Assembly: GCF_000701705.1 (NCBI RefSeq)
Contig: NZ_JNJP01000004.1
Coordinates: forward strand, 1-64,000
Origin: Bilophila wadsworthia ATCC 49260
Lineage (GTDB): Bacteria > Desulfobacterota > Desulfovibrionia > Desulfovibrionales > Desulfovibrionaceae
Direction of reading: 5' to 3'
DNA length: 64,000 nt
Shown: positions 5,894 to 15,215 of the stretch, one piece after another
Numbering within the stretch: position 1 is the first letter of the stretch
How the letters are laid out: each line of letters begins with the position of its first letter
Notes under the pieces: model-generated
The model's database searches: none
What the model was told of the DNA's origin: nothing
What the model saw: only the letters and a program-made list of their open reading frames with translations
Position numbers and translations under genes: made by a program

Positions 5894-8197
5894 CTACTCC
5901 AGCGGAACATTGGGATGCATCGTCCAAATGCCGCAGGGACAGACGCCGGAGCAGATGCCGCATCCGATGCACCGATTGGGATCGGAAACATACCGATACG
6001 CGCCGCCCGCCAGTGTTTCCCGGCTGATGGCCCCCTCCGGGCAGGATTCCAAGCACATTCTGCAATCCCGGCAGGTCCCGCAACTGACACAACGGTCAAA
6101 ATCCCGGTTCGCGGCAGGCAGCTCACCATGAGGGCAACGGGTGAAATACGCTGTGCTCAGTTGCCCTGAGGGTACCGGTTTCTTCTCGACGGGCGCATAG
6201 GCCACACCGCGAAGCGAGGCGTCAACGGCCTCAGCCGCCTTGACTCCCGTTCCGATGGCGTCCGCCAGCAATCCTGGCTTGATCACGTCGCCCGCCGCAA
6301 ACACGTTTTCGAGAAGGCTCATATCCGCCCCGGGAATGACCCAATCGCGGAATTTCCGCACGCCTTCAGGCAGGTAGCCCAAATCCGGGGATTCGCCGAT
6401 GGTGATGATGACCATGTCGCCGGAAATGAGCGTCCCGTCCGCCGTGATGAGTCCGCCATCGGTTATTTCCTTGGTCATCACCGGCCAGAGCAGCTTGCCG
6501 CCCAGCGCTTCGATGTGCGCGATTTCATGGGCAAAGGCCGCCGGTTTCTGCACGTCGATGCAGGTCACGCTTTCCGCGCCCATCGCATAGGCCCCGGCTG
6601 CGGCATCCATGCCCGCGTTGCCGCAGCCGATGACGATGACATTCCGGCCGACACGAGGGTTCTCGCCCTTGTTGATGGCCTTAAGGAAGTCGATGCCCGC
6701 CACAATCCTCTCATGCCCGGGCCACGGGAACACGCGGGGGATATGCCCTCCGGTGGCGACGATCACCGCATCGCTTTCCCGCCGGAGCCGCTGGAACCCG
6801 TCCGCGTCAACCCGGCTGCCGGTCACGAAACGGACGCCCATGTCCTCAATGCGCTTCAGTTCCTTTTCCAAAATCTCATGCGGAAGGCGGGCGCGGGGAA
6901 TGACCTGCTCCAGCTTGCCGCCCATGCGGTCGTCAGCTTCGTAGACGGTGACCTCATGCCCTTTCCGGGCAAGCCGCCATGCGGCGCTCAAGCCTGCGAC
7001 CCCGCCGCCGATCACGGCGACTTTTTTGCCGGTAGGCCCGGTGGGACGGGGCAGGGACACATCAATGGAACAGCGCCCGAGCGCTCCGATTTGGACGGCT
7101 TCGTCGATGCCGCCGCGCGTGCACCCTTCCATGCACGGGTTGGGACACACGCCGCCGCACACTGAGCCGGGGAACGGCGTATAGTCGAGCACCAGCTTGT
7201 AGGCTTCCTCCACCTTGCCCGCGCGCAGCAGGTTGTACCGTAGCTGTGTAGGAATGGAAGCCGGGCAACGGAACTCACAGGGCGCGGCACAGGCGGCGTT
7301 GTCCCACGAGGGGACGCGCTGGCGGTACAGGCCGCGCGCTACGGTGGCGTTCACAACGAAATCATCACGGCATACGTCGCTGAAAATGCCGCCCTGTATC
7401 CATTCCTTGGCCCGGAACGCCTTCATCGGCATGGGATCGGGCCTAGGGGAATGTCCCCCCAAGGTGAAGGGATACATCTTCCGCCACTCGCTCCAATCGC
7501 TGAGGACGGCGTACAGTTCCGGCCTGCCCACGGCGGACAAAAATGTTTCCAGCCCGGCGTCAAGGTAGGCGATGTCATCTGACTCCAGCCCGGATACGGC
7601 GAGATCGTCCGCGACGTCCTCGGAAAACGCGCCGCGCACATACACTATGCCGCCGACCATGCCCACGCAGGGACGTTCGCCAAGGACGGAAGGAAGCCCT
7701 TCGCAGTCATAACCGCAGACCACGGCCTTGCCCCCGCCCATGAACTCGAAGGAAAAACTGCCCACATTCTTGAGCACCCACAGTTCCGGGGGCGCATAAA
7801 GGGGATCGTGCTTCATGAGCGAACCGGATCGGGCCCCTGCCCGGCCGCCGATATGGATGACGCCCGCCGCCGCGCAGTGCCCGGCGGTGTCGCCCGCATC
7901 CCCGCGCACGACAATGCGGCCTCCCGCGTTCAGCCAGCCCACATCGGCGGGCGCGGGGCCGTCCACAAGGATTTCCGTATTGCCGAGGCACATGGAACCG
8001 ACGCGCTGGCCGGGGTTGGTCACATGGAACCGCAGGGCCTTGCCTTCCCTGTTCCACAGCGGGCCGCCGATGTCGTGCTGGCCCGACGCTTCGATTTCAA
8101 ACGATGTCTCGCCGTTGCCGACCGCTTCCTCTATGGCGAGAAGCAAGTCCTGGGTCGACATGCGGTGCGTCCCTTGCAATGTCTTGATTGTCAACAT
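5894..8197 (-). CDS. Glutamate synthase: GXGXG domain fused to FAD/NAD(P) oxidoreductase and ferredoxin
   Basis: A 767-residue fusion acting as the third subunit of a split NAD(P)H glutamate synthase. Residues 1-230 are the GltB C-terminal beta-helix (GXGXG) domain, with Gly-rich turns such as 'NAGGRIVVRGDAGDTAG'. Residues 270-680 are GltD-like: a Cys cluster (CAAPCEFRCP, CGGVCPNPCMEGC), an FAD site (VAVIGGGVAGLSAAW) and an NAD(P) site (VIVIGCGNAGMDAAA). The C-terminus has two 4Fe-4S ferredoxin motifs (CVSCGTCRDCRMCLESCP and CIGCGICSGVCPCG). I chose the ATG at 8197, preceded by AGGAGGG; an ORF extending to 8431 overlaps the upstream gene. It is last in the operon, 11 nt after the FMN subunit. 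Confidence 0.88.
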   Translation of the reverse strand: MLTIKTLQGTHRMSTQDLLLAIEEAVGNGETSFEIEASGQHDIGGPLWNREGKALRFHVTNPGQRVGSMCLGNTEILVDGPAPADVGWLNAGGRIVVRGDAGDTAGHCAAAGVIHIGGRAGARSGSLMKHDPLYAPPELWVLKNVGSFSFEFMGGGKAVVCGYDCEGLPSVLGERPCVGMVGGIVYVRGAFSEDVADDLAVSGLESDDIAYLDAGLETFLSAVGRPELYAVLSDWSEWRKMYPFTLGGHSPRPDPMPMKAFRAKEWIQGGIFSDVCRDDFVVNATVARGLYRQRVPSWDNAACAAPCEFRCPASIPTQLRYNLLRAGKVEEAYKLVLDYTPFPGSVCGGVCPNPCMEGCTRGGIDEAVQIGALGRCSIDVSLPRPTGPTGKKVAVIGGGVAGLSAAWRLARKGHEVTVYEADDRMGGKLEQVIPRARLPHEILEKELKRIEDMGVRFVTGSRVDADGFQRLRRESDAVIVATGGHIPRVFPWPGHERIVAGIDFLKAINKGENPRVGRNVIVIGCGNAGMDAAAGAYAMGAESVTCIDVQKPAAFAHEIAHIEALGGKLLWPVMTKEITDGGLITADGTLISGDMVIITIGESPDLGYLPEGVRKFRDWVIPGADMSLLENVFAAGDVIKPGLLADAIGTGVKAAEAVDASLRGVAYAPVEKKPVPSGQLSTAYFTRCPHGELPAANRDFDRCVSCGTCRDCRMCLESCPEGAISRETLAGGAYRYVSDPNRCIGCGICSGVCPCGIWTMHPNVPLE

Positions 8198-8208
8198 GTC
8201 GCGCCCTC

Positions 8209-9840
8209 CTAGCACACGTATTGGATGCCGAGCTTGTCGGCCACGGCCCTGTCCGTCGTCACAAGGGCGTCGGAACGGCCCACCGGCAACGAACTGTTCC
8301 CGATGGGAGCCATCAGTTTGCGCAGTTCCCCGTCCAACGCCAGCATGTAGTCGACAATATTCTGAGCGCCGCGATCGACGTCCAGCCGATGGACGAGGCG
8401 CGGGTCCTGCGTACAGATGCCGGTGGGACATCTGCCCGTGGAGCAGGCGTTGCAGCGGCCCTGCTCATTGCCCACGCATCCAAGAAGCTGAATGAGGATC
8501 TTGCCGAGGAACACGCCGTTCGCGCCGAGGCAGATCATCTTGAAGGCGTCGGCCCCCGCCGTCCCGGTCATGCCGATGCCGCCGCCCGCCCACAACGGGA
8601 TCTGCCCCTGCAACCCCTGCCGCACGGCGGCGAGGTAGCAGTCACGCAGTTTGGAAACCACCGGATGCCCCGTATGATCGAGCGAAACCTCATTCGCCGC
8701 GCCGGTGCCGCCCTGAATGCCGTCGATAAAGAACCCGCCGCAGATTTTGTACGGATCGCGGAGCAGGTTGTTGTAGACCGATACGGACGTTGCCGAGGCC
8801 GCGCACTTGATGGCCACGGGAACGCGGAACCCGAAGGCCGCGTTCAGGGACAAGTGCATCTTCTGGACCGATTCTTCGATGGAATAGAGCCCTTGATGGT
8901 TCGGCGGCGAATGCAGGGTCGTCCTCGGCACACCGCGAATGGCCTGAATGTGCGGGGCCACCTTGGCGGCGGGGAGCAGGCCGCCGTCGCCGGGCTTGGC
9001 GCCCTGCCCTATCTTGATCAGGATGCCCGCCGGGTCCGCCTTCATGCGGGGCATGGCCTTGATGATGCGGTTCCAGCCGAAATGCCCGGAAGCGATTTGC
9101 AGGATCATGTACTTGAGCCGCTCGGATTCCAACAGCTTGACGGGCATACCGCCCTCGCCCGAACTCATGCGCACGGGAAGGCCGCATTGCTCGTTGAGGT
9201 AGGCCGTAGCCAGCGCGATGGCCTCCCACGCCCGCGTGGACAGCGCGCCGATGGACATATCGCTGAAAATGACCGGATAAATCCAGTGCAGCGGGGGTGT
9301 TTTCCCCTCAAGCCTGAGTTCGCCGCCCTCGGCGCGCAACGGGAGTTCGCCGGGCAGGAGCACACGCCCGAACGGGGCCAGAATATCAAAGGTATGCCGC
9401 TCGGAATCCAGCGCCGGGTCGGTCATCTGGCTGATGCGGCCTACGACGATGTGATCAAGGGTGCGCTGCGCGTTCAGATTGGTCCGTCCGCCGCGCTTGG
9501 TGGGGCCATTCGTCCGGGCCAGCAGCGCATACCGGCTGTCAGGGTTGCGGACGGCACGGATGGCCTGATTGGGGCACACTTTTTCACACATGCCGCAGCC
9601 GACACACGATCCGGTAAGGCTCGCCTTCTGCCGGATGACGGGACGGGCTAGGTGCTCCCGAACCGGTTCCGGCTGGCTCGCACGGGAAACCGTCAGATCC
9701 TGCCGCATGACCGCGACTTCAAGCGCGTTCAGGGTACAGCTCGCCACACAGCTGCCGCACATGGTACAGCGCTCGGGCCGATAGTCGATGATCCACCTTA
9801 AATCGTTGACGCCAATATCCTGCGTGGTCACTGATTCCAT
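8209..9840 (-). CDS. Glutamate synthase FMN/Fe-S subunit (archaeal type)
   Basis: A 543-residue protein carrying the synthase centre that makes glutamate from 2-oxoglutarate and channelled ammonia. The N-terminus has two ferredoxin clusters (CTMCGSCVASC about residue 25, CVGCGMCEKVC about residue 79). The FMN-binding TIM barrel follows, with 'MSSGEGGMPV', 'IKIGQGAKPGDGG' and 'WAGGGIGMTG'. Near the C-terminus 'CVGNEQGRCNACSTGRCPTGIC' supplies Cys for the 3Fe-4S cluster. The large GltB of most bacteria is about 1,500 residues; here the same parts are on three genes, as in archaea and some anaerobes. It overlaps the upstream gene by 13 nt. Confidence 0.9.
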   Translation of the reverse strand: MESVTTQDIGVNDLRWIIDYRPERCTMCGSCVASCTLNALEVAVMRQDLTVSRASQPEPVREHLARPVIRQKASLTGSCVGCGMCEKVCPNQAIRAVRNPDSRYALLARTNGPTKRGGRTNLNAQRTLDHIVVGRISQMTDPALDSERHTFDILAPFGRVLLPGELPLRAEGGELRLEGKTPPLHWIYPVIFSDMSIGALSTRAWEAIALATAYLNEQCGLPVRMSSGEGGMPVKLLESERLKYMILQIASGHFGWNRIIKAMPRMKADPAGILIKIGQGAKPGDGGLLPAAKVAPHIQAIRGVPRTTLHSPPNHQGLYSIEESVQKMHLSLNAAFGFRVPVAIKCAASATSVSVYNNLLRDPYKICGGFFIDGIQGGTGAANEVSLDHTGHPVVSKLRDCYLAAVRQGLQGQIPLWAGGGIGMTGTAGADAFKMICLGANGVFLGKILIQLLGCVGNEQGRCNACSTGRCPTGICTQDPRLVHRLDVDRGAQNIVDYMLALDGELRKLMAPIGNSSLPVGRSDALVTTDRAVADKLGIQYVC

Positions 9841-10934
9841 CTTTGCACCGCCAAATCATTATTGATGAGCACAACTTCCCGCTCGTTGGGATAGATGTCC
9901 CGCGAGGCATCCCGATCGGGCAATACCGCGTTCAGCCCGCAGACTTCGGAGGAAATCGCCATGGTCGTCCCGTCGCCGCCCACAACCACAGGGCGCAGTT
10001 TTTTGGAGTCGCAGCACGTCATCATGCTTCCGTCAGGGAGCACGGCGATGATCGTGTTGGGGCCGTTGATTTCCAGATGGGCGAGGGATTCGCGGATGAG
10101 GCTCAGCACCTTGCGGTCGCCGCGCCGTTCCGCTTCCGCAAAGGGCAGCGGCGTAATGACGTGCTTGAAGTACTTGAGGGGCCACTTCAGTTCGCGCAGC
10201 ACGTAATGCAGGGTGTAGAGAAAATTCTGCGAGTCCGACTCGAACCCGACGTATCCCCGGTGCAGCGACTTCTGGTACTCCGTATTCTTCGTATAGAACG
10301 TGTTTTCCCCGTTGGCGCACAGGGTATAGCCCTGAAGGAAGAACGGATGCGCCGCATACCGGACGATGTCGTAGTTCGTATTCTGGCGGCACTGGGTCAC
10401 GATGCTCTTCGCCCGCAGGGGGCCTTCCTCGTCCCACAGACGGAAATAGGCGGCGATGTCACGGGGATCGCCGATTTCCTTCAAGGTCAGCACGTCGGGC
10501 CAGAAGGAATAGACGAACCCCTGCCCGTCCTTTTCCAGCATCCGGCGCAGGGCAAGCCGCGTATCGAGCAGGAGTTCCTCACGCTCGGCCTGCGGGCGTC
10601 CCCTGTAGGCTTCGGGATACTCGTAGTTACGGAACACATAACAGGGCATGGCCTTGATATCGAGGCCGGGCCGCCGATCCACGTCCGGAAGCCACTCCAA
10701 CACCTGCTCAAACCCCTGCTCCGCCATATACGCATCGACCATCCGGACGCCGCGCGGCGTACAGGCCAGCGACAGCAGCGGCTTGTCCTTATGGCCCTCG
10801 AACACGCCGTACAAATCCTGCATCACCATGGCATAACCCGAGTTGTCATGCCCTTCCTGTTGGGGAAGCATCAAATACAACGCTTTCGCCGGTTCGACCG
10901 GCACCTTGCTTTTGATCGCTCCGATTCTGCACAT
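9828..10934 (-). CDS. Glutamate synthase class II glutamine amidotransferase subunit
   Basis: A 368-residue glutaminase subunit that releases ammonia from glutamine for the synthase. The start is fixed by chemistry and by the ribosome site: ATG at 10934 is followed directly by TGC, giving Met-Cys with Cys2 as the N-terminal nucleophile after Met removal, and GGAGGA lies 4-9 nt upstream. A longer ORF to 11039 would bury the Cys. Internal blocks 'GHDNSGYAM' and 'VTQCRQNTNYDIVRYAAHPF' fit the class II fold. It is the first gene of the operon, transcribed leftward with overlaps throughout. Confidence 0.9.
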   Translation of the reverse strand: MCRIGAIKSKVPVEPAKALYLMLPQQEGHDNSGYAMVMQDLYGVFEGHKDKPLLSLACTPRGVRMVDAYMAEQGFEQVLEWLPDVDRRPGLDIKAMPCYVFRNYEYPEAYRGRPQAEREELLLDTRLALRRMLEKDGQGFVYSFWPDVLTLKEIGDPRDIAAYFRLWDEEGPLRAKSIVTQCRQNTNYDIVRYAAHPFFLQGYTLCANGENTFYTKNTEYQKSLHRGYVGFESDSQNFLYTLHYVLRELKWPLKYFKHVITPLPFAEAERRGDRKVLSLIRESLAHLEINGPNTIIAVLPDGSMMTCCDSKKLRPVVVGGDGTTMAISSEVCGLNAVLPDRDASRDIYPNEREVVLINNDLAVQRWNQ

Positions 10935-11451
10935 AGCTTCCTCCATCCTCATACGGATTGCCCGCCACGCGCGGCGGGACTTCGTGACGGCGCGCCATCC
11001 CGCGCTTTCCGTGCGTGCGGCGATCGTCCGCATCAACACGCAAAAGGGGGAAGAACTTTGGCGGGCCGTTTTCGGCCCGGCGGCACGCGCTTTTATACAA
11101 AATTGTTATTTTAAATGTCAAAAGAAAAACACATACCCTGTTTGACGATTCAATGAGCAAATAACATACTTATTTTTAGGTATCAATTCGTTCATTTGAT
11201 TTTTGTTCTATTTTTACAAAATTGTAATATCCATTCTTTCATCGAAGCGTCTCCCCCATTCCTCTTTCCTCACGTTTCCCCGTGCAACGAGGCGGCAACG
11301 CGCTCGCACGGTCTCCCTTCTTGAGGGCCTCCGCCACACGGCGCGGAAACGTCCCATTCGCTCGATCAGCAGGCTAAATGGCCTTGCATGGCCTGACGCT
11401 TTGCCGTATGAGACGGGAACATCTTTTCGGGTTGATAAAGGATAGAACACC
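10935..11451. promoter_or_regulatory. Divergent intergenic region, glutamate synthase / mechanosensitive channel
   Basis: About 500 bases with no credible gene. The core (11090-11230) is strongly AT-rich and should hold the promoters of both directions. An 11-mer, TACAAAATTGT, occurs at 11096-11106 and again at 11215-11225, 119 bp apart, and may be a regulator site. A small hairpin (GGGCCG-TTTT-CGGCCC, 11063-11078) lies in the glutamate synthase leader. Confidence 0.45.
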
Positions 11452-14148
11452 ATGTCCCTGCAGCGTTTTTTCACACGTTCCACTTTTGGGCGCTTCGCCC
11501 TGTTCATGATGGCCGGGCTGCTGTGCGCAAGCCTTTCCGCGCGGCCCCTGCTCGCAGCTCCCGACAAGGACGCCGCCGCGTCCGACCAGAAAACGTCCGC
11601 CAAAGAAGAGAAGGACAAAACGGCTGACGCGTCCTCCGAAAAGGCCGCCGATAGAGACGCCCTGACGGACAAGGAAAAAGCCAAACTCGAAGCTGAAGAG
11701 AAGGCCAAACAGGAAGCCGAGGAAAAGGCCCGCCTGGAGGCCGAAGCCAAAGCCAAGGCCGAAGCGGACGCCAAGGCCAAGCAGGAGGCCGAGGAAAGGG
11801 CTCGGCAGGACGCCGAAGCCGCGACGGCCAAACTTCAGGCGGAAGCCGAAGCAGCCCAACAGAAAAGCGAGTCCACCGCCTCCGACGACGCCGTGTGGGA
11901 AGAGGCGTTCAAGCAGAATCAGGATGAGCTGAACGCGATGGAAATCGAGATCGACGGCTTGGCCGGGGGCCTCAAGGCGATCATCAATCCGCTCCGCAAG
12001 AGCCTTCCCGGCATGGAGGAAGCCGCCCAGCGCCTGTTCTCTCTGGCCGGGACGCACAAGCTTGATCCCATCATGCTGGAATCCATCGATCAGCGCGGCG
12101 TATTGCAGGCTTCGGGCCTGCGCCAGCAGATGCAGCCCGTCCTGACCGCGCAAAACGTGGTCAAGGACAAAATCGCCGCGCTGGAACAGATGAAGAGAAG
12201 CCTCCCTCCCCTTCCGGAGAAAGGCAGCAAGGAAAAGCTGAATCCCGATCAGCAGCAGACGTGGAAAAACATCAGCCGCATCGAGAACAAACTCATCAAG
12301 ATGGATCAGCGGCTGACGCTTGAGCTTTCTTCCGCCACGGACCTGCTCGGCAAAATCGAGAGTATGCACACAGGCGTGACCGGCTACCTGCCGGACCTGT
12401 GGCAGACCTATTATTTTTCAGTCCCGAGCCGCTTCTTCGACCCTGTCGCCTGGGAAGGGATCACCGAGCGGTGGGAAAAGACGCTCCAGAACATGAACCT
12501 GCGCATGAGCATCGAATTCCCGCGCAACCCTTCCGCATGGAAGGGCGTGGGGCTGCGGTTCCTCAACGTGCTGCTTCTGGGCTGCGTCGTCATCTTCTTC
12601 GTCAACCGCCGCATGGTCCGAGCCGAAAAGAAGGGCACCATGCCCACGGCCGCCCGCTCCGGCATCCTGCGCAGCCTCCTGTGGCAATTCACCGGCCTTG
12701 CGCTGGTCGGGGCATCCTTCGGGAGCCAGGGCGAGCTCTTCCGGGGGCTGCTCGTGCTCGGCAGCATCCTTGTCATCGGCGGCGAGATGACCCTCGCATG
12801 GGGTATGCGCTGCTTCATCCTCGACAAGAAGATGGGCCTCACCCCGCTCTGGCCCATGTATCTGGCCTCAAGCCTCGGCATCCTGATCAGCTACCCCAAC
12901 CTGCCCGGCGGCATCCTCTCCCTGAGCTGGATCGCGGTGGGCCTGGTTTCGCTGTACATCCTCAAAGAACTGCACGCGCGCGAGCTTCCCGGCATCGAAA
13001 ACAACCTGCTGCACGTCCACAGGCTGACCGTCTGGCTCAGCATGGCCGTCGCCGCCATCGGCTGGCCGCGTATGGCGATCCTCGTGCTCATCCTCGTCGA
13101 CTGCCTCGCCATCAACACGCAGTTCATCATCGGCCTGCTCCAGATCCTCAACCGTTCCTCGGACGTGCAGGACAGTGAACAGCACGCCCAGCGCAGCGTG
13201 CTCGCGGGACTCGTCGCGGCCTTCATCGCGCCCATCGTACTGCTGCTCATCCTGTGCGGCATGGTGCTCTGGGTCATCGCCATGCCCGGCGGCGCGCTGC
13301 TCCTGTGGCACTACCTCGGTACCGGCGTGCAGGTCGGGTCCGCCTCGTTCAACATGGTGCACCTGATTCTTATCGTCAGCGTGTTCTACATTACGAGGGC
13401 GGCCATCACGGCCTCCCGCTCGTTCCTGAACCGCGTGGCCTCCCAGTCCTACAAGATCGACAAGACCCTGATCCCGCCCATGCAGACGGGCATCACCTAC
13501 GGGCTGTGGACGCTCTTCGCCCTCTTCACCCTGAAAGCCCTCGGATTCGGGCTGGAAAACCTCGCGGTCATCGCCGGCGGCCTCTCCGTCGGTATCGGCT
13601 TCGGTATGCAGACCATCGTCAACAACTTCCTGTCGGGCCTCATCCTGATTTTCAGCCGGACCCTGCACGAAGGCGACGTCATCGACGTGGGCAACCTGCA
13701 GGGCGTCGTCCGCAAGATCAGCGTCCGCGCGACCACGGTAGAAACGTTCGACAACGCCATCATCTTTGTCCCGAACTCGGAATTCGTCTCCAACCGCCTG
13801 ATCAACTGGACGCGCAACGGGCGCATCGTGCGCCGTGAAGTGGCCATCGGCGTGGCTTACGGGACCGATCCCAAGCTCGTGGAACGGTTGCTGGTTGAAG
13901 TGGCGCAGTCCGTCCCGCAGATTGTACGGCGGCCTCAGCCCTTCGTCCTGTTCATGGATTTTGCGGACAGCACGCTGAACTTCGTACTCCGTTACTGGTC
14001 GGACATCGGGACCGCCACGGACGCCGCCTCGGCCATCCGCCACCGGATCGTGGAGGTCTTCGCCGAGCATCAGGTGGAAATCGCCTTCCCGCAGCTTGAC
14101 GTCCACGTCATCCCTCAGACGCCGTCCCTGACACGAGCTGAAGGGTAA
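11452..14148 (+). CDS. Large MscS/MscK-type mechanosensitive channel with coiled-coil periplasmic domain
   Basis: An 898-residue protein. A signal peptide spans about residues 1-35 (hydrophobic core ALFMMAGLLCASL). It is followed by an unusually charged Lys/Glu/Ala segment (about 55-140) with repeats such as 'KAKLEAEEKAKQEAEEKARLEAEA' in pattern, probably a long coiled coil in the periplasm. About ten membrane helices follow from residue 360. The C-terminus is a classical MscS domain: 'GFGMQTIVNNFLSGLIL' (pore helix), 'EGDVIDVGNLQGVV' (beta domain) and 'FVPNSEFVSNRLINW'. The layout matches MscK/YbdG-like channels that release solutes on hypo-osmotic shock. It stands alone, with a terminator at 14184. 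Confidence 0.88.
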   Translation: MSLQRFFTRSTFGRFALFMMAGLLCASLSARPLLAAPDKDAAASDQKTSAKEEKDKTADASSEKAADRDALTDKEKAKLEAEEKAKQEAEEKARLEAEAKAKAEADAKAKQEAEERARQDAEAATAKLQAEAEAAQQKSESTASDDAVWEEAFKQNQDELNAMEIEIDGLAGGLKAIINPLRKSLPGMEEAAQRLFSLAGTHKLDPIMLESIDQRGVLQASGLRQQMQPVLTAQNVVKDKIAALEQMKRSLPPLPEKGSKEKLNPDQQQTWKNISRIENKLIKMDQRLTLELSSATDLLGKIESMHTGVTGYLPDLWQTYYFSVPSRFFDPVAWEGITERWEKTLQNMNLRMSIEFPRNPSAWKGVGLRFLNVLLLGCVVIFFVNRRMVRAEKKGTMPTAARSGILRSLLWQFTGLALVGASFGSQGELFRGLLVLGSILVIGGEMTLAWGMRCFILDKKMGLTPLWPMYLASSLGILISYPNLPGGILSLSWIAVGLVSLYILKELHARELPGIENNLLHVHRLTVWLSMAVAAIGWPRMAILVLILVDCLAINTQFIIGLLQILNRSSDVQDSEQHAQRSVLAGLVAAFIAPIVLLLILCGMVLWVIAMPGGALLLWHYLGTGVQVGSASFNMVHLILIVSVFYITRAAITASRSFLNRVASQSYKIDKTLIPPMQTGITYGLWTLFALFTLKALGFGLENLAVIAGGLSVGIGFGMQTIVNNFLSGLILIFSRTLHEGDVIDVGNLQGVVRKISVRATTVETFDNAIIFVPNSEFVSNRLINWTRNGRIVRREVAIGVAYGTDPKLVERLLVEVAQSVPQIVRRPQPFVLFMDFADSTLNFVLRYWSDIGTATDAASAIRHRIVEVFAEHQVEIAFPQLDVHVIPQTPSLTRAEG

Positions 14149-14183
14149 GAAGGCTTGACTCGCCGCATTTGAAAGCATCAAAC

Positions 14184-14222
14184 AAAACAGGCTCTCCCGA
14201 CGGCATCGGGGGAGCCTGTTTT
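14184..14222 (+). terminator. Rho-independent terminator after the channel gene
   Basis: A 16-bp stem starting AAAACAGGCT and closing AGCCTGTTTT, with one G-U pair, 35 nt past the stop. The stem itself ends in TTTT on either strand, so it may also act on leftward transcripts. Confidence 0.8.
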
Positions 14223-14306
14223 GCATAACAATGCTTATCTGAACCTGATTCAACGAAAAACAAAAAGACGTTTTTTACTTTAACGTCAATCTGTTCCGCG
14301 TTACCC

Positions 14307-14579
14307 TTACTCCATTTCCCCCAGCGCGCCTTCTTCCTCAGTCAGAGCCGCCCAGCTCAGGGCAGCGGCGGCGTTCACCAGTTCTCCCGGATCCATGCCT
14401 ATGGCGTCGGCAAGCAAAAGGATCGTTGTGAAACGCGGTTCGTTTCTGTCGTGCTCAAGGTTATTCAGATAGCGGGTGCTGCGCCCCAGTTTTTGGGCAA
14501 GACTGTATTGCGTAAGGCCGCGCTTTCTATACTCTTGAACAAGAGCCACACCGAACTTGGAAGGAGGTCTTTTTCTCAT
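14307..14579 (-). CDS. XRE-family HTH regulator
   Basis: A 90-residue single-domain protein with the HTH at about residues 15-70 ('GLTQYSLAQKLGRSTRYLNNLEHDRNEP' in pattern). I set the start at 14579 rather than the longest ORF (14675). The upstream 90 bp hold a promoter-like AT-rich stretch and an 8-bp inverted repeat (14597-14633), which fit a control region rather than coding. The ribosome site is poor (AAGGA adjacent to ATG), so the start remains uncertain. It and the next gene are paralogous leftward regulators with no obvious target beside them; the AT-rich composition suggests acquired DNA. Confidence 0.75.
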   Translation of the reverse strand: MRKRPPSKFGVALVQEYRKRGLTQYSLAQKLGRSTRYLNNLEHDRNEPRFTTILLLADAIGMDPGELVNAAAALSWAALTEEEGALGEME

Positions 14580-14596
14580 TCCTTGTTCATACTCAA

Positions 14597-14633
14597 CACC
14601 TGATTTATAAATAGCCGTTGATTTTATCAGGTG
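14597..14633. promoter_or_regulatory. Inverted repeat upstream of XRE gene, likely operator
   Basis: CACCTGAT (14597-14604) and ATCAGGTG (14626-14633) are perfect inverse complements 21 nt apart. They lie directly upstream of the regulator start, where an autoregulated XRE protein would bind. Confidence 0.45.
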
Positions 14634-14868
14634 ATATATTGAACATCTATTTTCAAATTGATACACAACAAACATGGCAACATCGGAACGGAGCGCTCCT
14701 GTGCCAATCGCTAGGGCCTTTTAGACCGTAAAATGTAAGGGGTAAACCGGAAAGGGACATTTCAAACGGCGAACAAAGGATGCCCCGCATTCCCAACTGC
14801 TTCATTTCTTCTCTGCAGTTCCGCATATCTTCTTGTGGTGCCCGGCCCTCTTCGGCTCAAAGTCTTTG

Positions 14869-15117
14869 TCATACGGGATCGCCATCCTTCCGGCATGAGT
14901 GCGTCAACGTCGCGGACCAGTTCCCAGCATCCATACGCAGAGCCCGCGCAAGCAGGAGCCCGGTCGACAGTTGCTGCTCACGCGCGTTGTGCTCCAACAT
15001 GCTGATATACCGGGCGCTACGCTTTGTGAGTTTGGCGAGGCGGTATTGCGTAATGTCGCGATCTTTTCTGGCTTTTACCAATACATCACCGAACGGGCAA
15101 AGGGGGTTTTCTTCCAT
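14869..15117 (-). CDS. XRE-family HTH regulator
   Basis: An 82-residue HTH protein similar in layout to its neighbour ('DITQYRLAKLTKRSARYISMLEHNAREQQLST' in pattern). The C-terminal tail after 'ALRMDAG' is short and unlike the neighbour. The start at 15117 is preferred over the longest ORF (15201), because the extra 28 codons cover a likely control region with inverted TGATCAG/CTGATCA sites. No good ribosome site is seen. It is divergent from the CI-like gene at 15216. Confidence 0.65.
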   Translation of the reverse strand: MEENPLCPFGDVLVKARKDRDITQYRLAKLTKRSARYISMLEHNAREQQLSTGLLLARALRMDAGNWSATLTHSCRKDGDPV

Positions 15118-15140
15118 AGAGGGGGCATACAAGAATGACC

Positions 15141-15169
15141 TGATCAGAAAAAAACTGAATAACTGATCA
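15141..15169. promoter_or_regulatory. Inverted TGATCAG/CTGATCA sites between divergent regulators
   Basis: TGATCAG (15141-15147) and CTGATCA (15163-15169) form a 7-bp inverted repeat with a 15-nt AT-rich spacer. They lie between the XRE gene (start 15117) and the divergent CI-like gene (start 15216), a standard repressor-operator arrangement. Confidence 0.4.
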
Positions 15170-15215
15170 TCTATATTTTCTATGATAACCCGATCACTCA
15201 AGCGAGGATGTTGTC

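Noticed and set aside
12868..14253. A 461-codon minus-strand ORF over the MscS gene
   Set aside because: Asp/Glu/Gly-rich shadow without ribosome site or motif.
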